A stretch of 64,000 nt of DNA from assembly GCA_002336805.1 (NCBI GenBank), contig DDEZ01000009.1, forward strand, positions 15,466-79,465. The letters are read 5' to 3'. The first letter of the stretch is position 1. Each line of letters opens with the position of its first letter. The notes under the pieces were generated by a model, which was not told the DNA's origin, ran no database searches, and saw only the letters and a program-made list of their open reading frames with translations. A program made the position numbers and the translations under genes. This DNA is from Bacteroidetes bacterium UBA1941. GTDB taxonomy: Bacteria > Bacteroidota > Bacteroidia > Chitinophagales > LD1. Below, piece after piece: positions 51,547 through 60,446 of the stretch.

Positions 51547-52893
51547 TTAAAACAAATGCACCTTCTTCCGCTTTAGCATAAAAATGCTGCCAGCCAGCAT
51601 GACCAGCCAGTAGATCCATTCTGCGGTCCATATCCATGAGAGCCTGACATCCTCTAAATGAAACAGGCCGTAGAAGTAAGCGAAGTATACTATCACCGCC
51701 AGTATCTCTATGTACAATGCCTCATGGGTAGTTTCGCCCACGGAGACTACGCCATTGAAGAAAATAACCGTGAATGACATCATGAGCATGGCCACGATCA
51801 CTATCCAAAGGATAGGTACGGACTGCTCTATCAGCTCCTTGCTATTGGTAAAGATATAGAGGATATCGCGCGGTATGATGGCCAGCAGCAGGCACTGCAC
51901 GGCCACCAGCCCGATACTGATGATGCTGATGCGGTGGATGGCCACCTTTATCTCTTCCAGGTCGTTTTGGGCTGAGAGGTTGCTCACTACAGTATTGGTC
52001 ACAGAGCCGAGCGCCCAGACAGGTACCCCTACAAATATGATGAGCTGACGAAGGATACTGGAGATCGCCAGCTTATCCTGCCCCATTTTTTCTATGAAGG
52101 TGAATAGTACAAACCAGGCACCATTGGCTATGGCAGACTGGATCACGAGCGGCACTGCTACCTTGGTCATGCTACCCACCAGCGGGAAGTCTATCCTGCG
52201 AATATTGAAGAGATTGAAGTCACGGCGCCTGCGGCGAAAGAAAACGCCGATGACAAGTATCACCACCGACAGCCACTCTGCTATAGCCGACGCCAGCCCC
52301 GAGCCACCTATACCCATGGCGGGCAGGCCAAACTTGCCGTAGACCAGCAGGTAGTTCAATATGATATTGATAACGACCATAAGCCCGATGGAGGCCGTGA
52401 GGATACGTGTACGCCCTATACCAGAGTAAAAGGAGATGAATACACAGCTGGTAAAGCTAGCCATGACGCCCCAGATACGATAGCGGAGAAAGGTCTCGCT
52501 GGCAGCTACCACCTCCTCATCATGCATCATAAAGTGCAGCAGATGCGTGGCAAACACCTGCACCAGTACGAATAAGATAAGTGACGATGCGAGCATGACC
52601 GCGATAGCATTGTCGGCTATCTCGCCTACCTCGCGGGGCTTGCCCTCGCCCATGCGGCGGGCTATGAGTATCTGTGTACCCCGCGTATAAGCGAAGCCGA
52701 TCATAAAGAGGACAGAATAGAAAATACTGCTGGGGCCGATGGCTGCCTGGGCTACCTGTGCGAGATGCAGGTCAGGTATCTTGCCCATAAAGGCCGTGTC
52801 ACATATCCCGATGAGAGTATAGACCAGATTGCCCAGTATCAGGGGGTAGGCTATATGCCAGATCTCACGGTATGTAGCTTTCAGCTGGGACAT
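51547..52893 (-). CDS. MATE-family multidrug/metabolite exporter
   Basis: A 448-residue protein with about 12 membrane segments in two bundles. The opening 'EIWHIAYPLILGNLVYTLIG' with 'CDTAFMGKIPD' and the later 'NIILNYLLVYGKFGLPAMGI' are typical of the MATE family (NorM/DinF-like side). These exchange cations (Na+ or H+) for drugs or metabolites at the inner membrane. Substrate cannot be told. Confidence 0.92.
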   Translation of the reverse strand: MSQLKATYREIWHIAYPLILGNLVYTLIGICDTAFMGKIPDLHLAQVAQAAIGPSSIFYSVLFMIGFAYTRGTQILIARRMGEGKPREVGEIADNAIAVMLASSLILFVLVQVFATHLLHFMMHDEEVVAASETFLRYRIWGVMASFTSCVFISFYSGIGRTRILTASIGLMVVINIILNYLLVYGKFGLPAMGIGGSGLASAIAEWLSVVILVIGVFFRRRRRDFNLFNIRRIDFPLVGSMTKVAVPLVIQSAIANGAWFVLFTFIEKMGQDKLAISSILRQLIIFVGVPVWALGSVTNTVVSNLSAQNDLEEIKVAIHRISIISIGLVAVQCLLLAIIPRDILYIFTNSKELIEQSVPILWIVIVAMLMMSFTVIFFNGVVSVGETTHEALYIEILAVIVYFAYFYGLFHLEDVRLSWIWTAEWIYWLVMLAGSIFMLKRKKVHLF

Positions 52894-53009
52894 GCACCAT
52901 CATTCGTTCACATAGCTAACATAGCTTAACTATTTCAATATCTGTGTACTAATACTGTACCAATTTATCTAACGATGGAGGGAGCTTAATATTGGGGAGA
53001 CGGCGGGAA

Positions 53010-53060
53010 ATACATTTTATTACCGCAGAGGCAGAGAGACGGAGAGGAATACATTTTAAT
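53010..53060 (+). repeat. Dispersed 35-bp repeat, copy 3
   Basis: ATACATTTTATTACCGCAG followed by AGGCAGAGAGACGGAGAG; the ATACATTTTA motif is repeated right after it at 53049-53059. Lies behind the thioesterase gene (its 3' side). Confidence 0.7.
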
Positions 53061-53071
53061 AATGCAGCCTT

Positions 53072-53527
53072 TTATTTGTCGTGCTTGTCCTTGATGACGC
53101 CTGCTTCTATCACCGCCATCGTAGTAGTGCTCTTGGCGATGGTCACTTTCTCGTCACCTTTCAAGTAGTAGATCTCGCTTTCGCAAAAGTGGAAGCGCTT
53201 ACCGGCTTTGTCTACCCAGCCCTTGGCATAAAACTTATCAGAGATGCCCGGATTGTAGTACGACACCTTGCTCTCTACCGTAAAAACCTGCTGCCCCTCC
53301 TCTACCATAGAGTACGCCGCATATCCCGCTACCATGTCACATACTGCAGAGGTCACACCGCCGTGCAGGTAGCCATTTTGCTGCTCCAGCATCTCTTTCA
53401 TATCCAGCTCTGCCTCTATCACGCCTGGCTGCAGATTGACAAAATTCAGTCCTACAGCGCTGGCAAATTTGTTGCGGTCTATCTTGAGCTGGAGGTACTC
53501 GCGCCAGCGGCTGCTACGTGGTGTCAT
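53072..53527 (-). CDS. PaaI-family hotdog thioesterase
   Basis: A 151-residue hotdog protein. The core is 'EQQNGYLHGGVTSAVCDMVA', with the HGG motif, followed by 'YSMVEEGQQVFTVESKVSYY' and 'GKRFHFCESEIYYL'. PaaI-type enzymes hydrolyse acyl- or aryl-CoA thioesters as tetramers. I start it at the ATG at 53527 (MTPRSSRWREYLQLKI); the longer frame upstream overlaps the DUF3822 promoter region. Divergent from that gene. Confidence 0.88.
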   Translation of the reverse strand: MTPRSSRWREYLQLKIDRNKFASAVGLNFVNLQPGVIEAELDMKEMLEQQNGYLHGGVTSAVCDMVAGYAAYSMVEEGQQVFTVESKVSYYNPGISDKFYAKGWVDKAGKRFHFCESEIYYLKGDEKVTIAKSTTTMAVIEAGVIKDKHDK

Positions 53528-53669
53528 GGAGGCAAACGTAGTGAATTTTGAGTTGGCAGGTGATGGTGGACGGATGGCGGGGGATACAAGTTTGACAGAT
53601 ATTAGCCCGAGTACGGTAGCTATTTTGTATTTCCCGCCAACAAACACCGGCCACCTGCCTCCTGTTTTT

Positions 53670-53677
53670 TATATTTG
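53670..53677 (+). promoter_or_regulatory. -7 box directly before the DUF3822 GTG start
   Basis: TATATTTG, a full match, ends four bases before the GTG at 53682. As with the GDPD gene, the message would be leaderless or nearly so. Confidence 0.55.
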
Positions 53678-53681
53678 CCCC

Positions 53682-54497
53682 GTGAGCATAGCCACACATA
53701 CCAGAAACTTCTTCAATGCGATAGGCGATCCGGCGGACGTCCGTGGCGATGGCACTGAGCATCTCAAGCTCAGCATAGACCAGCGTCATATCCGCTACTT
53801 CATCTCCCGTGAGGAGGCCAATGTGTACTATGGTGAGTATGCCCTGCAGTCTGTCTCTACTGATGCTGAGCTGCGCGAGCAGCTGGAGATCATACTGGAT
53901 AAAGATGCCTTTCTCAGCAAGAGCTTTTCGCTGGTCTATATATTATGGTCAGGTGGTTTTGAGATCGTGCCGACCATATTCTATGAGGAGGAAGAAACAG
54001 ATGATACTGCCGGGGTCAATGACATCATGAGTGGTGAGGCGCGTTTCGTTTTTGATAAGGCAGAAGGCATCGCGCAACTGCTCTGCAGTAAATACCCTGC
54101 CGCACTGCACTACCACTCCGGAGCCGTACTGATAGAGACGCTACGCCGCACTGGCCAGACGGAGTCGCAAAACCTCTTTGTAAATGTGAGTGCCGGCCGT
54201 ATCGAGATCGTCTACTTCGATGCATCTGGCGCGCTGCGCATCTACAACCAGTATGAGTACCGCTCTACACAAGATTATATCTACTTCGTACTGCTGGTAG
54301 CCGATGAGATGGGTATCAACCGTGCCGAGACACGCGCTGTACTCATGGGCGAGGTGAGCCAGGATTCACAGCTGTATGATATGACCACGCGCTACTTCCG
54401 CTCCGTCACTTTTGCCAAAGAACCCGCAGACAGAACTTTCACGGCTGCCTTTGAAGGATACCCTATGCACTTCAACTATCCACTATACAATCTGTAA
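53682..54497 (+). CDS. DUF3822 family protein
   Basis: A 271-residue soluble protein. The segment 'LKLSIDQRHIRYFISREEAN' and later 'ALHYHSGAVLIETLRRTG' and 'NLFVNVSAGRIEIVYFD' follow the DUF3822 pattern, a Bacteroidota family distantly similar to actin-like ATPase folds. I start it at the GTG 53682 because the frame further upstream lies across a promoter box and is antisense to the thioesterase. rsmD begins 3 bases after its stop, a pairing that is frequent in this phylum. Function unknown. Confidence 0.85.
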   Translation: MSIATHTRNFFNAIGDPADVRGDGTEHLKLSIDQRHIRYFISREEANVYYGEYALQSVSTDAELREQLEIILDKDAFLSKSFSLVYILWSGGFEIVPTIFYEEEETDDTAGVNDIMSGEARFVFDKAEGIAQLLCSKYPAALHYHSGAVLIETLRRTGQTESQNLFVNVSAGRIEIVYFDASGALRIYNQYEYRSTQDYIYFVLLVADEMGINRAETRAVLMGEVSQDSQLYDMTTRYFRSVTFAKEPADRTFTAAFEGYPMHFNYPLYNL

Positions 54498-54500
54498 TCC

Positions 54501-55058
54501 ATGCGCATCATAGGAGGAGAATACAAAGCGCGGCAGTTTCACCCGCCGTCCAATATACCTACGCGACCTACTACGGACATGGCCAAAGAGGGCCTGTTTA
54601 ACATGATCAATAACAGCTTCAACTTTGATAACATCAAGGTGCTTGACCTGTTTGGTGGCACTGGTAGTATCAGCTATGAGTTCACATCGAGGGGTACTAC
54701 TGATATCACTACGGTAGAGATCTTCCCTAAGTGCGCCAACTTTATCAAGAAGACAGCGCAAGAGTTTGGCTTCACCGGCATCAAGGTGATGCAGATGGAT
54801 GTTTTCAAATACATGGAGAGCTGCCGTGAGAAGTACGATGTGATCTTTGCCGGACCGCCCTATCCGCTGCCCAACCTGGGTGACATACCGGATATCCTTT
54901 TCAGCTATGACCTGATAGATGGCGAGGGTTGGTTCATTCTGGAGCACAACCCCGACCACAACTTTGAGAAGCACCCACACTTCCTCAAGAGCAAGACTTA
55001 TGGCACTACTACGTTTGCCATCTTTACCAATGCGGGCAAGGAGAAATCTGAAGACTGA
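54501..55058 (+). CDS. rsmD: 16S rRNA (guanine-N2)-methyltransferase RsmD-like
   Basis: A 185-residue SAM-dependent enzyme. It begins MRIIGGEYKARQFHPP, then 'RPTTDMAKEGLFNMI', the SAM loop 'LDLFGGTGSISYE' and 'VEIFPKCANFIKK'. The usual catalytic (D/N)PPY motif reads 'FAGPPYPLP': Gly118 stands where Asp is expected. RsmD methylates G966 of 16S rRNA. The gene is directly behind the DUF3822 gene. Loss of the acidic residue raises doubt about activity or specificity. Confidence 0.88.
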   Translation: MRIIGGEYKARQFHPPSNIPTRPTTDMAKEGLFNMINNSFNFDNIKVLDLFGGTGSISYEFTSRGTTDITTVEIFPKCANFIKKTAQEFGFTGIKVMQMDVFKYMESCREKYDVIFAGPPYPLPNLGDIPDILFSYDLIDGEGWFILEHNPDHNFEKHPHFLKSKTYGTTTFAIFTNAGKEKSED

Positions 55059-55061
55059 CCT

Positions 55062-55089
55062 CACCCAACCCTCTCCGAGGGAGAGGGCT
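55062..55089. repeat. Short palindromic intergenic element
   Basis: CCCTCTC-CGAGG-GAGAGGG (55069-55087), a 7-bp stem within the longer TCACCCAACCCTCTCC context. The form is known from dispersed repeats in many genomes. No T run follows. Confidence 0.65.
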
Positions 55090-55102
55090 CAATAAAAACT
55101 AC

Positions 55103-55681
55103 ATGAGTGACCTGAAGCTATACATGATCCTCATTGGCTATCGGCCCAAGGGATTTAATACAGAGCAACACGATGTCGTGTTCCGCGTCGGTACAGATCT
55201 GGAGGATCCGGACTTTCTGGCACAGCTGCGCTCTTCTATCCCCTTGCCCAAGTCTGTACTGGTGCACATAGACTGCTATGCGGAGATCACACAGGCCGAT
55301 GGTTATGCTGTATCTGTAGTACGTGACCGCGATGCCGCGAAATCTAACAATGGCCGCAAACTATACTATGTCAATCTGGGCGGCTACAAACATGGCGTGT
55401 TCCAGGAGTACCACAAGTCTATCCTGCTCGTGCTGGACTCTCCAAACGATCTCAAGCAGCGCGCCCTCTCCGACCCGTTTGCCACAGAGATGAACAGGGA
55501 CTTTGCCGCAGATGCGCGGCCACACGTAGATGACCGGCTGAAGCTAGGTGTAGACATAGACGACCATCTGGACGTGCAGCAGAGTCTGGACGACTACTAC
55601 ATCGTGCTCACGCCAAACCCCGGAGGACGAGACTCCATCCTCGATCCGGTAGTCAAGGGGTATATGAAGCTGGAGTATTGA
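55103..55681 (+). CDS. DUF1543 family protein
   Basis: A 192-residue soluble protein. The opening LYMILIGYRPKGFNTEQHDV is that of DUF1543, and the second half repeats the pattern weakly (after 'KLYYVNLGGYKHGVFQEYHK'). Function unknown. It lies between rsmD and coaD on the same strand. Confidence 0.85.
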   Translation: MSDLKLYMILIGYRPKGFNTEQHDVVFRVGTDLEDPDFLAQLRSSIPLPKSVLVHIDCYAEITQADGYAVSVVRDRDAAKSNNGRKLYYVNLGGYKHGVFQEYHKSILLVLDSPNDLKQRALSDPFATEMNRDFAADARPHVDDRLKLGVDIDDHLDVQQSLDDYYIVLTPNPGGRDSILDPVVKGYMKLEY

Positions 55682-55743
55682 TTCGGATTTACTGATTTGC
55701 CGAATTACGGATTTCAGTTGTCTTCCTTTTTCCCCAAGTCTCT

Positions 55744-55751
55744 TATATTTA
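55744..55751 (+). promoter_or_regulatory. -7 box of coaD
   Basis: TATATTTA (7 of 8 matches), 25 bases before the coaD start. Confidence 0.5.
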
Positions 55752-55776
55752 CCGGCGTTAAATTCATCTTCACAGC

Positions 55777-56250
55777 ATGAAAAAGATCGCCATCTTCCCC
55801 GGCTCCTTTGACCCTATCACATCCGGCCATGTAGACATCGTGAAGCGCGCCGTGCCGCTCTTTGACCATATCATCATAGCTATAGGCACCAACTCTCAGA
55901 AGCAGTCACTCTACCCACTGGAGAAGCGCATGGAGTGGATCAGCAGGGTCTTTCATGATGAGCCCAAGATAAGCGTAGAGAGCTATGAAGGCCTGACGGT
56001 CAATTTCTGCAATGAGCGTGGCGCAGATTACATCGTGCGTGGTATCCGCTCGGCATCTGACTTTGACTATGAGAAGACGATCGCGCACCTTAATAACGCT
56101 ATGTTTCCCAATATAGAGACGATACTCATGCTGGCTAAACCAGAGCTATCGTCTGTGTCCTCCACCATCGTACGTGAGATCATCCGTGGCAAAGGCCGCG
56201 TGGGCAAATTTGTACCAAAGGAGATAGCCAAAGAGCTAAAATTGTCATAA
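55777..56250 (+). CDS. coaD: Phosphopantetheine adenylyltransferase
   Basis: A 157-residue enzyme that makes dephospho-CoA from 4'-phosphopantetheine and ATP. The signature 'AIFPGSFDPITSGHVDIVKR' with the T/HxGH motif is at the start; 'YIVRGIRSASDFDYE' and the closing 'SSVSSTIVREI' complete the active site. Normal length. Own promoter. Confidence 0.96.
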   Translation: MKKIAIFPGSFDPITSGHVDIVKRAVPLFDHIIIAIGTNSQKQSLYPLEKRMEWISRVFHDEPKISVESYEGLTVNFCNERGADYIVRGIRSASDFDYEKTIAHLNNAMFPNIETILMLAKPELSSVSSTIVREIIRGKGRVGKFVPKEIAKELKLS

Positions 56251-56321
56251 AAAGGTCAGATATACGCCCGCTACCCGTCTGAGTGAAATAGATGCACTAT
56301 GTTCACGTTTAACTAGTTGAT

Positions 56322-57434
56322 ATGCATATCCGCCTTCTCATATTGTCATTGTTGTTTGGCCTATCACTCGCTGTATCGGGTCAGGATGATGACACCCGCA
56401 AACTACTCCCCTCCGATCTGGCCCGCGCCCGCGTTCAGATCAATCAGATACATAGCCGCGGCATTATTGTACGCCTGCAGACAGACCAAAACCGTATCAA
56501 AGCACTGCGCGCAAATGGCTACATGAAAACGGCACAGGAACTGGCAGAAAAAGACACGCTGACCAATATGATCCTGTGCTATGCATTTATCACCCGTTGG
56601 GCTTTTGCACCGGTTTACTTCATGGAGTCGCAACATAGCCGCGAGCTATACAGTGATAGCCTGATAGCGCTCACCTGGGACCTGCAGCGGGATACCCTGA
56701 TCCATATAGACCATGACAGTATGTATATCGTAGACTATGGCGATATCATGGAGAATATACACGGGCCCGGCAATACAACTGCCGTGAGCAGCACACCACT
56801 GGCCGGCAAGTATCTGGTGACCAAAGGCAGCAACCTGGAGCAGCTGACCGAACCTCTGCCCTACTACGCCAAAGTATGGGGAAACAGAAAATCAGGTACA
56901 GGAAAGTTTGGTGATCCCAATAGCAGCTCATCCAGCACATATCAGCCTCCATCCATAGGAGGTATACCTTCTGCCCCTCTTGTGATAGGGTCCAATATTT
57001 TGAACGACAAAGACCCGAATACGGATCTACTGCAGCCTATAGTGATCCCGGCCGATCTGGCTGATAGCATTGCTGCCTGCCTGTCCGCATATACTTCTAC
57101 GCATGATATGATCCGCTCCGGTTACAAAAATGCGCTGGCGCGATATTTCATGACCATTTATGACCATGTGCATGTAGGCTCCATACCACAGGGATCGCAG
57201 AAACCTAAATTATGGTATACCTCTCTCTCTGATGCCGCAGACCGCTTCAACGAGCATTTTATTCAGTATTATTGCAAGCGGCTGGACAAAGACAAGAATA
57301 TAGTCAGCAGCGATGATCCCATATACTGGTGGCTGAGAAATCCCAACATAAGATACCTCCCATACCTGCACGACCTCGAGCTGAGGCTAAAGCAGAAGTT
57401 AGACACAAAGGAGAAGTTTACGCCGACACGCTAG
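56322..57434 (+). CDS. Exported protein of unknown function
   Basis: A 370-residue protein with signal peptide MHIRLLILSLLFGLSLAVSG. The first 190 residues look globular ('LLPSDLARARVQINQIHSRG'); then comes a Ser/Pro/Gly-rich stretch ('NSSSSSTYQPPSIGG', about 206-225) and a helical C-terminal part. I do not recognise the family. The last 106 bases overlap the upstream lipB frame in a different phase. Confidence 0.72.
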   Translation: MHIRLLILSLLFGLSLAVSGQDDDTRKLLPSDLARARVQINQIHSRGIIVRLQTDQNRIKALRANGYMKTAQELAEKDTLTNMILCYAFITRWAFAPVYFMESQHSRELYSDSLIALTWDLQRDTLIHIDHDSMYIVDYGDIMENIHGPGNTTAVSSTPLAGKYLVTKGSNLEQLTEPLPYYAKVWGNRKSGTGKFGDPNSSSSSTYQPPSIGGIPSAPLVIGSNILNDKDPNTDLLQPIVIPADLADSIAACLSAYTSTHDMIRSGYKNALARYFMTIYDHVHVGSIPQGSQKPKLWYTSLSDAADRFNEHFIQYYCKRLDKDKNIVSSDDPIYWWLRNPNIRYLPYLHDLELRLKQKLDTKEKFTPTR

Positions 57435-58042
57435 CACTGCAGCTCCGGCTCTATGAGGCTAACCTGGCCGCCAAAGGCGCAGGCCTGCCCACACACAATA
57501 CCCTGATCCTCTGCGAGCATCCCCACACCTATACACTGGGCAAATCCGGCGATCCGGCTAATATGCTCTTCCGCCCTGAGGCAGTGGGCGCAGCCTTTCA
57601 CCAGATAGAGCGCGGCGGTGATATCACCTACCACGGTCCGGGCCAGCTGGTAGTATACCCGGTCTTTGACCTCGATACGCTGGGCATGGGTCCGGCAGCC
57701 TTTGTAGCTGCGCTGGAAGATACCATCACACTGCTGCTGGCAGACTATGGCCTCACGGCTACACGCCTGGAGGGTGCCCCGGGCATCTGGCTCGATGCCA
57801 CCACCGCTCCGCGCAAAATATGCGCTGTAGGCCTCAAGATCAGCCGCGGCTGCACGATGCACGGCATCGCACTCAATATCAATACAGACCTTAAGTACTT
57901 CAACTATATAGTACCATGCGGCCTCCCTGACAAGGCTGTGACATCCATGCAGCAGGAGCTGGGCAGGCCCCTGGACATGTCAGAGGTGCGGGACGCTTTT
58001 CTGCGGAAACTCCAGCAGGTACTGCCACTCTCACTGACCTGA
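57329..58042 (+). CDS. lipB: Octanoyltransferase (lipoate-protein ligase B)
   Basis: LipB moves octanoyl from acyl carrier protein to lipoyl domains. The product has 'LILCEHPHTYTLGKSGDPAN', 'ERGGDITYHGPGQLVVYP', 'KICAVGLKISRGCTMHGIAL' and 'IVPCGLPDK', with the catalytic Cys197. The start is uncertain. The only in-frame canonical start upstream of the conserved part is the GTG at 57329, which overlaps the preceding gene by 106 bases and gives an N-terminus unlike the family. Translation from a non-standard codon nearer 57400 is the alternative. Confidence 0.9.
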   Translation: MAEKSQHKIPPIPARPRAEAKAEVRHKGEVYADTLALQLRLYEANLAAKGAGLPTHNTLILCEHPHTYTLGKSGDPANMLFRPEAVGAAFHQIERGGDITYHGPGQLVVYPVFDLDTLGMGPAAFVAALEDTITLLLADYGLTATRLEGAPGIWLDATTAPRKICAVGLKISRGCTMHGIALNINTDLKYFNYIVPCGLPDKAVTSMQQELGRPLDMSEVRDAFLRKLQQVLPLSLT

Positions 58043-58120
58043 CCCGATGACCGGCGGGCAATAGATACCCCAAAATCGTAGTACACATTTTGCACCGCTA
58101 TATGTCTAAAACATACAGAC

Positions 58121-58327
58121 ATGAGCGACGATAAAAAAAACGAAAAGAACCCGCCGGAGAAACCAAACGAAGAGAAGAAGCCGGAGATCGAGCATCCTGA
58201 TAAACATGAAATAGAAAACCCGGATACCGTGCCTGCCAAACCGGAGCCTGAGGTCCCTAAAGATCCCCCGGCCCCTCCTACCAGAGATATTCCCCCATCA
58301 CCTCCACCTCAGGGCATACAGCCCTGA
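58121..58327 (+). CDS. Small charged proline-rich protein
   Basis: A 68-residue protein made of Pro, Glu, Lys and Asp with few hydrophobic residues (MSDDKKNEKNPPEKPNEEKK onwards; 'DPPAPPTRDIPPSPPPQGIQ' at the end). It should be disordered. No family recognised. ATG start, five bases from the convergent TPR gene's stop. Real expression is plausible but not certain. Confidence 0.55.
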   Translation: MSDDKKNEKNPPEKPNEEKKPEIEHPDKHEIENPDTVPAKPEPEVPKDPPAPPTRDIPPSPPPQGIQP

Positions 58328-58332
58328 ACTTT

Positions 58333-59178
58333 TCATTTGCAGTAGAGCGCTAGCTTTTCGGTGGCTTCTTTATCGCCTAGCAGCTGAGCTTTGATCAGGT
58401 CCTTGCAGGTGGCATCCAGATCATCCAGCGCCTGCTCTACCAGCGCACGGAGGTAATAGCCATGAGCATATTTAGGATCTATCTCCAGCGCCTTGTCGTA
58501 GTCCTTGCGTGCGGCAGCAAATCGCTTGTTGTATGCCCTGCTCCATCCCCTGCTCAGGTAGCCAAAGGCCGAAGTTGGGTCCAGTGATATACCCTTGTCG
58601 TAGTCCAGGGTCGCCTTTAGATCATCCCCGTTGTAGGTATGCGCCTGTCCCCTGTTGCTATAGGCTCTCGCGTATGTAGGATTGATATCTATCGCAGCGC
58701 TAAAGTCTGCTATCGCCTTTTTATAATCATGCAGCCCCATCCATGAGCATCCCCTGTCATGCCACGCTTCTGCATCTTTAGGCTGCGCCCTGAGTACACG
58801 GTCCAGATCTGATATAGCACCGCTAAAATCTTTCAGAAAATACCGTGCCGATCCACGGTTGAAGTAAGCCTTGATAAGGGAACTATCCAGAGACAGTGCC
58901 CTATCATAGTCGGGAAGAGAGGCGGCATAATTTTTCAGCAGCCCCTTCACACTCGCGCGGGCATTGTAGTACTGCGCATTAGTATTATCCAGATAGATAG
59001 CAGTATTAAAATGCATGCCCGCTTCCGGTAAACGGCCACGGGCCACCAGCGCCTTGCCAGTATCAAAGTGCGCTACGGCCGGGAGATGGTCACGGAGGAT
59101 AGCAGTATCAGCTGTCAGTGACTGCTGCGCAAAGAGCATCATAGGCAGCCAGCAAAATATAAGGACAAATGTTTTCAT
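58333..59178 (-). CDS. Exported TPR-repeat protein
   Basis: A 281-residue protein with a signal peptide (MKTFVLIFCWLPMMLFA). From about residue 40 it is a run of seven TPR-like 34-residue helical pairs, each with an A-x4-D-x-D-x-A-L signature, for example 'YAASLPDYDRALSLDSSLIK' and 'YKKAIADFSAAIDINPTYAR'. TPR arrays bind protein partners, here in the periplasm. Partner unknown. Confidence 0.87.
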   Translation of the reverse strand: MKTFVLIFCWLPMMLFAQQSLTADTAILRDHLPAVAHFDTGKALVARGRLPEAGMHFNTAIYLDNTNAQYYNARASVKGLLKNYAASLPDYDRALSLDSSLIKAYFNRGSARYFLKDFSGAISDLDRVLRAQPKDAEAWHDRGCSWMGLHDYKKAIADFSAAIDINPTYARAYSNRGQAHTYNGDDLKATLDYDKGISLDPTSAFGYLSRGWSRAYNKRFAAARKDYDKALEIDPKYAHGYYLRALVEQALDDLDATCKDLIKAQLLGDKEATEKLALYCK

Positions 59179-59202
59179 AAACAGGTAGCTAAGGTAAGTA
59201 TC

Positions 59203-59586
59203 TCATCGCGGCGCGGCAAAAATTTTCTGCTGCCAGTGCATGGTCTTATTACCTTTTTGCATCTCGATATCTGTGAGGATGATCTTGTAATGCTGCCTGA
59301 GCAGTTCCCTCAGCTGTCTCTGCCAGAACGTGGAGAAACCTGCTGCGCCAATATTAGCACAGCCCCCATCCGAGTCACGGCAATAATAATGTAGCACCAC
59401 ACCATACCGGGCGTGCGTAGCCAGTATGCGGCAGCTCGCCACCATGTACACGGCCGGTACGCCGAGCAGCTGCTCTATACTCGCCATGGTGCTGCTCATC
59501 TGGGCGGTAGTCAGCGTATCTGTGCCGGCACGGCAGCGCGCATCCAGCATGATCACAAAACACACAAAGGCAATGATCTTTATCAT
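59203..59586 (-). CDS. Small exported hypothetical protein
   Basis: A 127-residue protein with a hydrophobic N-terminus (MIKIIAFVCFVIMLDARCRA). The mature part has four cysteines, two in 'YCRDSDGGCANIGAAG', and a helical end. No family recognised. It precedes the TPR gene on the same strand by 24 bases and may share its transcript. Confidence 0.6.
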   Translation of the reverse strand: MIKIIAFVCFVIMLDARCRAGTDTLTTAQMSSTMASIEQLLGVPAVYMVASCRILATHARYGVVLHYYCRDSDGGCANIGAAGFSTFWQRQLRELLRQHYKIILTDIEMQKGNKTMHWQQKIFAAPR

Positions 59587-59728
59587 GAAATAGTAGAACT
59601 GCCCGGCTAGCGAAAAGTAACGGGTCGCTCAATACCGCTACTTCATCTCTTTTAACATACAACGTCCCCGGTTTACTCTAACTTCCATATCGCCAATACC
59701 TTGTAAGGGTATAGGATAACAGGATGCA

Positions 59729-60118
59729 ATGAACAGAAAAGAATTTGTGGCTACCGCCTGCGCACTCTGTGGCATAGGTGCCGCCCTCTCCCTGCAGAGC
59801 TGCCAGAAGTATACACCCCAGGCAGTAGATTTCACCCTGGACCTCAGCAGCTCCGCTAATGCTGCCCTCGGTCATACCGGAGGCTATGTGATCAGCAATA
59901 ACGTATTTGTGATGAACACAGGCGCAGGCTACAAGGCTATATCGATGCTCTGTACCCATGAGGGCTGCGTGGTCAGCTACTCGGGTACGGGGTTTGACTG
60001 TGGCTGCCACGGCGGCAGGTTCAGCAGTGATGGTACGCGCATCAGCGGACCACCTCCATCTAATCTGCCTACATATACCGTGACGCAATCCGGCACTACA
60101 CTGACCATAAAAGGCTGA
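59729..60118 (+). CDS. Rieske [2Fe-2S] protein, probable lipoprotein
   Basis: A 129-residue protein. The N-terminus MNRKEFVATACALCGIGAAL followed by 'LSLQSC' may be a lipoprotein signal. The Rieske cluster ligands are Cys75 and His77 ('CTHEGC') and Cys91 and His94 ('CGCHGGRFS'); Cys80 and Cys93 can form the usual disulfide. Such short Rieske proteins work as electron carriers or oxidoreductase components. No partner enzyme is adjacent. Confidence 0.9.
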   Translation: MNRKEFVATACALCGIGAALSLQSCQKYTPQAVDFTLDLSSSANAALGHTGGYVISNNVFVMNTGAGYKAISMLCTHEGCVVSYSGTGFDCGCHGGRFSSDGTRISGPPPSNLPTYTVTQSGTTLTIKG

Positions 60119-60446
60119 CAACCTCGCGACATTACGGTTGATTTTTTGGCGGGCACATTAATTTATATTTAAAAAATATGTGATTAATAACACTATTTAA
60201 TTTTAACAGGTAGGCCTTTCCTGTTATGCTTTCTCTTTTTTACCTTTAGCACAAACAACTTTGCACCGTCAGAATGCTCATTCATTGAATGTATTGCAAC
60301 CATTCAGTGATGTGAGCCGACTTTGTGATATGCAGTGTTGATCTTGTGTGCATATTGCCTCAGACCCGTTGTTGTTTTACTTATATTAAAACTATCTTAA
60401 CCTTTAGATAATATACCCTGCGCTCAACCGCCATACCCTGTCAAGC
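60119..60446. other. 328-base AT-rich intergenic region
   Basis: No gene, RNA or palindrome of note was found. It is visibly richer in A/T than its neighbours. CAACTTTG at 60256-60263 is a 7-of-8 match to the -7 consensus and could drive the long gene to the right. Confidence 0.5.
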
